The notes under the pieces were generated by a model. It ran no database searches and was not told the origin of the DNA. It saw only the letters and a list, made by a program, of their open reading frames with translations. Both the position numbers and the translations under genes were made by a program. 11,580 bases of DNA from positions 1 to 11,580 of the forward strand of contig DLVV01000026.1 of the NCBI GenBank assembly GCA_003445035.1, read 5' to 3'. Positions 5,302 through 11,580 of this stretch are shown here, piece by piece. This DNA is from Planctomycetaceae bacterium (GTDB lineage Bacteria; Planctomycetota; Planctomycetia; Planctomycetales; Planctomycetaceae). How positions within the stretch are numbered: the first letter of the stretch is position 1; every line of letters starts with the position of its first letter.

Positions 5302-7710
5302 ATGAGAATCAAAATTCTTCTGACCGTTGTCCTGTCGTTGGCCGCCGGTGGCATTGTCTCCGCCGCTGAGCCGCCGGTGGTGAGGCCCTCGCGGGTTGAA
5401 TTGCACTCGCCGGAAGACTCGGTCCAGGTGCTTGCCGAGACGGTCACCGGAGGCCGGACGGTTGATCGGACTCGTGACGCCCAGTGGGCGGTGGACGACA
5501 AGAACGTCGCACGGGTCGACCAGGCAGGACTGGTCACGCCCCTGTCCAATGGCAAGACGATTCTCAAGATCACTCTCGACGGAGTCACCCGCTCCATCGA
5601 CGTTGTCGTCGACGGTGTGGCTCAGCCGCGACCACTGTCGTTTCAGCAGGACGTGATCCCGATCCTGACCAAGGCTCGTTGCAACTCGGGCGGGTGTCAT
5701 GGCAAGGCCGAGGGACAGAACGGTTTCAAGCTGAGCGTCTTTGGTTTCGATCCAGACGCCGATCACGCCGCTTTGACCAAGGAGAAACGCGGAGGCCGGG
5801 TTTCTCCGGCCATGCCCGACAACAGCCTGCTGCTGACCAAGGGGGCCAGCACGGTGCCTCATGGTGGTGGTCGCAAGCTGAAACCCAACGGACGCCGTTT
5901 CCAGAGACTGCGACGCTGGGTCGCCGAAGGGGCCCGATTTGACGTTCCCGGACGGGTTTGCACGTCGATCCGTGTCGATCCTCCCCAGCGACTGCTCGGT
6001 GCGCGGCAGAGCCAACAAATGCGCGTGATCGCCAGTGACGCCGAGGGCAACAGTTGGTGCGTGACGGCCGAAGCTGAGTTTGAATCCAACAATGATGTGA
6101 TCGCCACGGTCAACCGCCGGGGGCTGGTGTTCTCGACGGAGGTTCCCGGCGAGGCCGCGATCCTGGTCCGGTACATGGGGCAGGTGGCCGTCAGCCGGAT
6201 CACCCGCCCACAGCCGGACGTCGTTTTCCAACGGCCGCCCGAACACAACTTCATCGACAAGCACGTGTGGAATCGTCTGGCCGAACTGGGCATCGCACCG
6301 AGCCCGCTCGCCGATGACGCGACGTTTCTCCGCCGGGCGCACCTGGACACGATCGGCACGTTGCCGACGGTGGACGAGGCCCGGGCATTTCTGGCGGACA
6401 AGAATCCCGACAAGCGGAATCGGATGGTGGCGGGGCTGCTCGACCGCAAGGAGTACGCCTTTTACTGGGCGATGAAGTGGGCCGATGTGCTGCGGGTCGA
6501 CAACGCGCAACTGAAGCCGCAGGTGACGGTGGCGATCACCCGCTGGCTGAGACGCCAGATGGCCGAGAATGTCCCCTTCGACCGGTTCGCTCGCGAGATC
6601 CTGACCGTCCGTGGGAACACGCGGTCGGAAACGCCTGCGGCGGTCTACTCGGTGCTGAAATCTCCGGGGGAACTGGCTCGCTCGATCAGCCAGTTGTTCC
6701 TGGGTGTGCGTATCGAATGTGCCCAGTGCCATCACCACCCATTTGAGAAGTGGGCGCAGAAGGATTATTTCGCCCTGGCGGGGTTCTTCACCGGGGTCAA
6801 GCGGGACGGAAAGAATGGCGGGTGGCAGAAGATCACCGACGGGCCCGGATCGGACCTGAAGCATCCCCGGAGCGGACAGGTGGTGCCAACGGCGGGCCTG
6901 GGCAGTGCCCCGATCACCCTGGAGGATCCCCTGGACAGGAGGAGGGCGCTGTCGGACTGGATGACCGCTCCGGAGAACCCGTTCTTTGCCCGCACGATCG
7001 TCAACCGCCTCTGGGCGCATTACCTCGGCCGCGGCCTGGTCGAACCGATCGACGATCACCGGGCGACCAACCCGGCCTCGAACGAGAAGCTGCTTGACGC
7101 ACTGGCTGCCGAATTCCGTCGCCAGAAGTACGACCTCAAGGCGTTCACTCGCACGCTGCTGGCATCACGGACTTACCAGTTGTCATCGTCGACCGTGCCG
7201 GACAACGAACTCGACGACCAGAACTTTTCTCACGCGACAAAGAAGGCGTTGCCGGCCGAGGTGCTGCTGGATGCGATCTGCCATGCCACCGGTATTCCCG
7301 AACAGTTCAACGGCTGGCCGACCGGCTCCCGCGCCATTGAGATCTGGGACAACCGTCTGCCGTCCTACTTCTTTGTCATCTTCGGTCGACCGCAACGCAA
7401 CAGCGTTTGCGAATGCGAGCGAGGGAACGAGCCGAGCATCTCCCAGGCGCTGCACCTGATGAACTCGCCGGAGTCTTTCCAGAAGATCCGTCACCGGGAC
7501 GGTCGGGCCGCCGGCCTGGCGGCGAAGAAGCTCTCCGACGAACAGGTGATCGATGAGTTGTTCCTGGCGACGTTGTCTCGTGTGGCCACCGACCGGGAAC
7601 GGAAATTGCTGCTGGCAGCCTTCACCGAAAGCTCGGGAAATCGTCGTGAAGCGGTCGAGGACATTCTGTGGACGCTCTTGAACACCAAGGAGTTCCTGTA
7701 CAATCACTAG
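5302..7710 (+). CDS. Secreted Ig-like/haem-motif/DUF1549/DUF1553 protein
   Basis: The 802-residue protein starts at ATG 5302; a TTG three codons upstream (5293) is possible but adds nothing to the signal peptide. Neither start has a clear ribosome binding site. Residues 1-22 are a Sec signal. Residues 27-106 look like a bacterial Ig-like (Big_2) domain (Q-W-A-V-D-D-K-N-V-A-R-V-D). A cytochrome-like region has C127-N-S-G-G-C132-H133-G, a CX4CH motif, with M171-P-D-N after it. A second Ig-like domain spans about 220-302. DUF1549 follows (about 315-500), with C473-A-Q-C476-H477-H-H-P. DUF1553 (about 545-800) has N568-R-L-W-A-H-Y-L-G-R-G and C703-E-C-E-R-G-N-E-P-S. The order matches a common planctomycete subfamily that pairs with DUF1501. 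Activity is unknown; a haem-dependent extracytoplasmic redox role is inferred. The next gene begins 58 bases downstream. Confidence 0.93.
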   Translation: MRIKILLTVVLSLAAGGIVSAAEPPVVRPSRVELHSPEDSVQVLAETVTGGRTVDRTRDAQWAVDDKNVARVDQAGLVTPLSNGKTILKITLDGVTRSIDVVVDGVAQPRPLSFQQDVIPILTKARCNSGGCHGKAEGQNGFKLSVFGFDPDADHAALTKEKRGGRVSPAMPDNSLLLTKGASTVPHGGGRKLKPNGRRFQRLRRWVAEGARFDVPGRVCTSIRVDPPQRLLGARQSQQMRVIASDAEGNSWCVTAEAEFESNNDVIATVNRRGLVFSTEVPGEAAILVRYMGQVAVSRITRPQPDVVFQRPPEHNFIDKHVWNRLAELGIAPSPLADDATFLRRAHLDTIGTLPTVDEARAFLADKNPDKRNRMVAGLLDRKEYAFYWAMKWADVLRVDNAQLKPQVTVAITRWLRRQMAENVPFDRFAREILTVRGNTRSETPAAVYSVLKSPGELARSISQLFLGVRIECAQCHHHPFEKWAQKDYFALAGFFTGVKRDGKNGGWQKITDGPGSDLKHPRSGQVVPTAGLGSAPITLEDPLDRRRALSDWMTAPENPFFARTIVNRLWAHYLGRGLVEPIDDHRATNPASNEKLLDALAAEFRRQKYDLKAFTRTLLASRTYQLSSSTVPDNELDDQNFSHATKKALPAEVLLDAICHATGIPEQFNGWPTGSRAIEIWDNRLPSYFFVIFGRPQRNSVCECERGNEPSISQALHLMNSPESFQKIRHRDGRAAGLAAKKLSDEQVIDELFLATLSRVATDRERKLLLAAFTESSGNRREAVEDILWTLLNTKEFLYNH

Positions 7711-7732
7711 GCCCCATGGGTCGATGACATAG

Positions 7733-7750
7733 ACTGGTGGGACCACCGGT
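7733..7750 (+). promoter_or_regulatory. Small intergenic hairpin before the DUF1501 gene
   Basis: ACTGGTG (7733-7739) pairs with CACCGGT (7744-7750) over 7 bp with one G-T wobble and a 4-base loop (GGAC). It lies between the stop at 7710 and the ribosome binding site at 7759. There is no T-tract, so it is a poor terminator candidate; RNA processing or translation effects are possible, and chance is a real alternative in GC-rich sequence. Confidence 0.2.
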
Positions 7751-7758
7751 CAACAATC

Positions 7759-7763
7759 GAGGT
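7759..7763 (+). promoter_or_regulatory. Ribosome binding site deciding the DUF1501 start
   Basis: GAGGT sits 5 bases before ATG 7769 and only 2 bases before the adjacent TTG at 7766. The spacing favours ATG as the start, so the protein begins with a single Met followed by L-S-L-S-L. Confidence 0.6.
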
Positions 7764-7768
7764 GCTTG

Positions 7769-9118
7769 ATGTTGAGTTTGTCGCTGGATCGAACGGATGG
7801 ACGTTTCTGTGACGGCGTGTCGCGTCGTCAGATGTTGAGACTGGGCGGGACCGGGGCCCTGGCGGGCCTGTCGTTGCCCGGGCTGCTCGAACTCGAGGCG
7901 AAGGCCGCTTCGCAGGGCGGAGCGCAGGCCAAGTCGGTGATCATGATCTTCCTGGAAGGTGGTCCCAGCCACATCGACATGTGGGACCTCAAGCCAGAGG
8001 CTCCCAAGGAAGTCCGCGGGTCATTCCACCCGATTTCGACCAATGTCCCGGGCATCCAGATCGGCAACATCCTGCCCAAGTGTGCCAAGATCACCGACAA
8101 GTTCACGATCTTGCGGTCCCACAGCCACCGCGACAACGGCCACCAGACCGGGCGGCACTGGTGCCTGACCGGTCACCCGCCCACCTTCAACGATGGCCAG
8201 GCCACGGCCACGCCCTTCAACGCCGAGTACCCGTCGATCGGCTCGATGATCTCCCGGGAACTGGGCCACGGGGGGGCCGTGCCTCCCTACATCTGTGTTC
8301 CCGAGCCGATGGGCCCCGGGGGACCGGGGTTCTTCGGAGCCAAGTACTCGCCGTTCGTGATCGAGACCGACCCGGTGCAGCCGGATTTCCAGGTCCGCGA
8401 TCTGAACCTGGCCGCCGGCACCAGTCGTCGCCGCTTCGATCTTCGTCGTCGCCTGCTTTCGGGCGTCGAGCAGCTTGCCGAGGGGCGTTCGGGGCGTGGC
8501 CGTGCGGCCTCGATGTCGACCTACTACGAGAAGGCCCTCGAACTGATCACCTCGCCGGCCGCCCGCAAGGCGTTCGACATGAACTCGGAGAATCCCAAGT
8601 TGCGCGAGCGGTACGGGCTGACCTCACTGGGCCAGTGTTGTCTGCTGAGCCGCCGGCTGGTCGAGGCGGGATGCCGGTTTGTCGGCATCAGCCACGGAAG
8701 CTGGGACACACATGTCGACAATTTCACCAGCCACGAGAAGGCACTGGTTCCGCATGCCGATGCGGCACTGTCGACATTGCTGACTGACCTGTACGACCGC
8801 GGATTGCTCGACGAGACGCTGGTCGTCATGTGGGGCGAGATGGGACGGACGCCGAAAATCAACGGCAACGCCGGCCGGGACCACTGGGCGCAGTGCCAGA
8901 GCGTGATTCTGGCCGGGGGAGGCATCAAGCCGGGCACGGTCGTCGGTGCCACCGACAAGACCGCGAGCTATCCCAGCACGACTCCCTACGGGATCCACGA
9001 TCTGCTGCGAACGATTCTCGGCCAGATGGGAATCGATGCCGATCGCCAGTACCTGACTCCACTGGGACGTCCCGTGCCGCTGGTCAAGGGCGGTGCGTTC
9101 ATTGACGAACTGGTCTGA
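7769..9118 (+). CDS. Tat-exported DUF1501 family protein
   Basis: The 449-residue protein carries a twin-arginine signal, S18-R-R-Q-M-L-R-L-G-G, followed by a hydrophobic G-A-L-A-G-L-S-L-P-G stretch, so it is predicted to be exported folded. The DUF1501 core opens with V57-I-M-I-F-L-E-G-G-P-S-H-I-D-M-W-D73 and continues with R-S-H-S-H-R-D-N-G-H-Q-T-G-R-H-W. Further conserved blocks are H309-G-S-W-D-T-H315, W355-G-E-M-G-R-T-P-K363 and G-R-D371-H372-W373. DUF1501 is remotely related to the alkaline phosphatase/sulfatase superfamily, and the Asp/His-rich blocks are where metal ligands would be expected; no substrate is established. Its length is normal for the family and no key block is missing. 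The gene lies 58 bases after a DUF1549/DUF1553 gene, the usual partner in planctomycetes, and 36 bases before the PPC gene. Confidence 0.93.
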   Translation: MLSLSLDRTDGRFCDGVSRRQMLRLGGTGALAGLSLPGLLELEAKAASQGGAQAKSVIMIFLEGGPSHIDMWDLKPEAPKEVRGSFHPISTNVPGIQIGNILPKCAKITDKFTILRSHSHRDNGHQTGRHWCLTGHPPTFNDGQATATPFNAEYPSIGSMISRELGHGGAVPPYICVPEPMGPGGPGFFGAKYSPFVIETDPVQPDFQVRDLNLAAGTSRRRFDLRRRLLSGVEQLAEGRSGRGRAASMSTYYEKALELITSPAARKAFDMNSENPKLRERYGLTSLGQCCLLSRRLVEAGCRFVGISHGSWDTHVDNFTSHEKALVPHADAALSTLLTDLYDRGLLDETLVVMWGEMGRTPKINGNAGRDHWAQCQSVILAGGGIKPGTVVGATDKTASYPSTTPYGIHDLLRTILGQMGIDADRQYLTPLGRPVPLVKGGAFIDELV

Positions 9119-9119
9119 T

Positions 9120-9140
9120 CGGTCACGTGATTCACGACCG
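9120..9140 (+). promoter_or_regulatory. Bulged hairpin just before the PPC gene ribosome binding site
   Basis: CGGT-CA-CGTG (9120-9129) can pair with CACG-ACCG (9133-9140), giving 8 bp with a 2-base bulge and an ATT loop. It begins 2 bases after the DUF1501 stop and abuts the GGGGAGA ribosome binding site at 9141-9147. It lacks a T-tract. It might set relative expression of the two genes, but this is inference. Confidence 0.2.
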
Positions 9141-9147
9141 GGGGAGA
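9141..9147 (+). promoter_or_regulatory. Ribosome binding site of the PPC-domain gene
   Basis: GGGGAGA lies 7 bases before ATG 9155 and supports that start, which begins a typical signal peptide. It is the strongest Shine-Dalgarno match among the plus-strand genes of the second cluster. Confidence 0.6.
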
Positions 9148-9154
9148 TGATCGG

Positions 9155-11554
9155 ATGCGGTTGAAGCGGCCGGTGGCGATTTGTGCGTTGTCGATGGTGA
9201 TTGTCGCCGGCGTGTGCGACGTGCCGTTGCCGGCCCAGGCCCCCGGGGTCGGCCACACCTTTCCGGCTGGCGGCCCGGCCGGGACGACCGTCACGGTCCA
9301 GTTGGGTGGTTACGATTTCACCCCCGACATCGACTATTTCCTGCACCATCCCGGAGCGACCCTGAAGGTCACCGGGCAGCTGGGCCCGTACCTGGTGTCG
9401 CCGCCGCCCTACTGGTTCGGCCCCAAGGGACGGTCCAGTGCCTTCAAGATTCCGCGTGAACTGACCGCCACGATCACGCTGCCAGCCGATCTTCCCCGGG
9501 GTCCGATTCACTGGCAGGTGGCCAACGCCAACGGCGCCTCGGGTACCGCCGTGTTCTTTGTCGGAGATGGACCCGAGGTGATCGAGTCGCGCCGCCAGGC
9601 GGAACCCCAGCCGCTGGCCAAGCTGCCGGTGACTGTCAACGGTCGGCTGTCGAGGATTGCCGAGGTCGATCGCTACACGGTGACGGCTGTTGCGGATGGC
9701 TGCCTGACGGTCGACCTTTATGCCCGGCGGCTCGGGTCGAATTTCAACGGCACGCTGAAGATCCGGGATGCCGACGGAACGCTGTTGGCCGACCTGATTG
9801 ACACCGAGGGCTTCGACTGTGCGGCCACGGTGACCGTCCGCAAGGGACAGACTTACACGATCGAACTGGCCGACCTCGATCACCGGGGACACCGGTCATA
9901 TGTCTACCGCCTGGAAGTGGTCGCCGGACCGCGGGTGCTTGCCTGCCTGCCCAGTGGTGGCCGTCCGGGTACGACCGTGCCCGTGACGTTTGTCGGCTAC
10001 GGACTCAAGAGCGGTAAGGCGCAGCTGGAGACCCTGGTCAGCAACGTGGTTTTCCCGAAGGACGAGGCCGGAACGGGCTGGTTTCAGCACCGACTGAAGA
10101 CTCCGCACGGGCAGACGCCGCCGGTGTCGCTGCGACTGGCGGACTTTGCCGAGCTGGTGGAACCGGACGCCGGAGCCGTTCGGGTCCTGGCCCCGGGAGC
10201 GGCTATCACCGGCACCCTGTCCAGCCCCGGAGAAATCGACGAGTACTTGTTCCTGGCCAAGGCCGGTCAGTTGTTCCGGTTCGAAGGCATCTCGGCAGAG
10301 ATCGGCACGTGGCTCGATCCCGTTCTCCGCATCATCGACAAGGATGACAAGCAGGTCGCGATCAATGACGACTTTGGCGGAACGCTCGACGCCCGTCTTG
10401 ATTTCAAGGCGCCGGCCGACGGAACCTACCGCGTCCGTCTCCACAACGGCACCGGAATCGACGGTGCGCTCGATTCGGTCTACCGTCTGACGGCGCGGCT
10501 GCAGCAACCCGGGTTCACCCTGTCGCTGCCGCAGACCTTCGCGGCGCCCGTCGGAGGCAAGGCAGCCCTGACGGTCTCCTGTGTGCGGATTGGCGGCTTT
10601 GCCGAAGAGATCACGCTGAAGCTGGCGGGATTGCCCGAGGGCGTCACCGTCCCCGCGGAGATCAAGATCCCCAAGGGGAAGAATTCGGTGAAGGTCAATG
10701 TCGAGGTGGCCAAGACCGCCGGCACCGACGTGGCCTTCGTGACGCTGACCGGAACCGCCATGCTCGACAAGCAGCCGGTGACCGTGACCGCGCGGAGTAG
10801 TTTTGGTGGGGACCTGGTGCCGCGGCGGGCGACCGCCAGGTTTGACGACCGGATGCTGCTGGTGCGGACCATGGCGTCGCCGGTGACGCTGGATTTGATC
10901 GATCGCAATCGCCAGCGTCCGGTGCACCGGGGTACCACCTACCCGGCCGACTTCATCGTCAAGCGGGAAGAGGGGTTCGACGGGCCGATCCGCGTGCGGA
11001 TGGCCGCCGCCCAGCAACGACGCGTGCAGGGGATGCGGGGGCCGGTGGTCCAGGTTCCCAAGGGTGCCGAACGGGTCCAGTACCCGTGCTTCATGCCCGA
11101 GTGGCTCGAGACCGACCGGACGACCCGGTTCCTGGTGCACTCGGTGGCTGTCCAGAAGGACGCCAAGGGCCGCGAGCGGCACCTGGTCAAAGGGTCAATT
11201 GGCAGTATCACGATGATCCTGGAGGGGGCGCTGCTGAAACTGGCCCACCGAGCGAGCGAGTTGACGGTGGCCCCGGGGGGAAGCTTCGAGGTGCCGGTGG
11301 CGGTGTCGCGATCGGCGAAACTCTCCGAGACGGCGGTTGTCCGCATCGAGGTGCCCGAACCACTGGTCGGGCTGATCAAGGCCGAACCGCTGATGCTCAA
11401 GCCCGGCCAGGGCACCGGAACTCTGAAGGTGATGACGCTGCCCGACGCGAAGCTCGATGGGGACTGGCAGATCAAGCTGGTGGCGACCGCGTTGCAGCAG
11501 GGCCGCTGGCCGGCGGTGTCGGTGACCAACGTGACGGTTCGTTTCGCTCGCTGA
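9155..11554 (+). CDS. Secreted multi-domain protein with two TIG-like/PPC units
   Basis: The 799-residue protein has a Sec signal (K4-R5, hydrophobic 6-20, likely cut after P-A-Q-A near residue 29). Two related halves follow. The first has a TIG/IPT-like block starting F36-P-A-G-G-P-A-G-T-T-V (36-140) and a pre-peptidase C-terminal (PPC) domain (about 158-256, with D172-R-Y-T-V). The second repeats this: L265-P-S-G-G-R-P-G-T-T-V (265-345) and a PPC domain (about 350-448, I361-D-E-Y-L-F, D388-P-V-L-R-I-I-D, D405-D-F-G-G). Residues 453-550 look Ig-like (L-P-E-G-V-T-V-P), and two further beta-rich stretches reach the C-terminus (555-690, 700-799). I see no catalytic motif. PPC domains usually accompany secreted enzymes; here the protein is probably a binding or structural partner of the DUF1549 and DUF1501 proteins encoded just upstream. 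Confidence 0.88.
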   Translation: MRLKRPVAICALSMVIVAGVCDVPLPAQAPGVGHTFPAGGPAGTTVTVQLGGYDFTPDIDYFLHHPGATLKVTGQLGPYLVSPPPYWFGPKGRSSAFKIPRELTATITLPADLPRGPIHWQVANANGASGTAVFFVGDGPEVIESRRQAEPQPLAKLPVTVNGRLSRIAEVDRYTVTAVADGCLTVDLYARRLGSNFNGTLKIRDADGTLLADLIDTEGFDCAATVTVRKGQTYTIELADLDHRGHRSYVYRLEVVAGPRVLACLPSGGRPGTTVPVTFVGYGLKSGKAQLETLVSNVVFPKDEAGTGWFQHRLKTPHGQTPPVSLRLADFAELVEPDAGAVRVLAPGAAITGTLSSPGEIDEYLFLAKAGQLFRFEGISAEIGTWLDPVLRIIDKDDKQVAINDDFGGTLDARLDFKAPADGTYRVRLHNGTGIDGALDSVYRLTARLQQPGFTLSLPQTFAAPVGGKAALTVSCVRIGGFAEEITLKLAGLPEGVTVPAEIKIPKGKNSVKVNVEVAKTAGTDVAFVTLTGTAMLDKQPVTVTARSSFGGDLVPRRATARFDDRMLLVRTMASPVTLDLIDRNRQRPVHRGTTYPADFIVKREEGFDGPIRVRMAAAQQRRVQGMRGPVVQVPKGAERVQYPCFMPEWLETDRTTRFLVHSVAVQKDAKGRERHLVKGSIGSITMILEGALLKLAHRASELTVAPGGSFEVPVAVSRSAKLSETAVVRIEVPEPLVGLIKAEPLMLKPGQGTGTLKVMTLPDAKLDGDWQIKLVATALQQGRWPAVSVTNVTVRFAR

Positions 11555-11580
11555 TCGCCGTGACACTGGAATCCTCGCGG

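Noticed and set aside
5086..7059. 657-codon minus-strand open frame opposite the second DUF1549/DUF1553 gene
   Set aside because: It is a GC-driven antisense shadow: the product is rich in Arg, His, Gln and Pro without domain signatures, and the plus strand encodes clear conserved motifs throughout.
8624..11182. Two long minus-strand open frames (8624-9892 and 9896-11182)
   Set aside because: They overlap the DUF1501 and PPC genes fully, show no known motif, and have the residue bias of antisense frames.
11560..11580. GTG at 11560 opening a frame at the right edge (VTLESSR)
   Set aside because: Only seven codons are visible and no ribosome binding site is separable from the preceding stop, so a new gene start cannot be supported.

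Overview
The window is high-GC DNA that reads as planctomycete chromosome. The evidence is the family content. Two secreted proteins combine DUF1549 (PSCyt2) and DUF1553 (PSD1) domains, one of them also with a PSCyt1 cytochrome-like domain. There is a Tat-exported DUF1501 protein, a pre-peptidase C-terminal (PPC) domain protein, and a PQQ-type beta-propeller that opens its mature part with D-W-P-G-F-L-G-P. This combination is a hallmark of Planctomycetes. I cannot name a genus. Almost the whole window is coding, no gene-free stretch exceeds about 215 bases, and I see no RNA gene, CRISPR array, transposon or phage gene.

Layout. (1) A large minus-strand gene, 1916 down to the left edge, encodes PSCyt1-DUF1549-DUF1553 and is cut off inside DUF1553. 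(2) After a divergent intergenic region (1917-2128) comes a plus-strand cluster with short spacers: a secreted PQQ-repeat propeller (2129-3412), a cysteine-free conserved-looking protein of unknown function (3457-4317) and a class I SAM-dependent methyltransferase (4349-5158). (3) A 143-base spacer with a good sigma70-like promoter (TTGACC-N18-TAGAAT) and a leader stem-loop precedes a second cluster: an Ig-like/haem-motif/DUF1549/DUF1553 protein (5302-7710), a DUF1501 protein (7769-9118) and an 799-residue PPC-domain protein (9155-11554).

How the genes may work together. The second cluster is the familiar planctomycete set of a DUF1549/DUF1553 protein with a DUF1501 protein, here followed by a multi-domain beta-sandwich protein. 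All three carry export signals (two Sec-type, one twin-arginine), so they probably act together outside the cytoplasm. A role in oxidative or hydrolytic attack on complex organic matter is a reasonable hypothesis but is unproven for these families. The first plus-strand cluster mixes one exported and two apparently cytoplasmic proteins, so its shared role is unclear.

This is mostly an ordinary planctomycete region. The points worth a second look are the duplicated TIG-like/PPC unit in the last protein, the CX4CH haem-like motif in the second DUF1549 protein, the uncharacterised cysteine-free protein, and the promoter plus stem-loop leader ahead of the second cluster.
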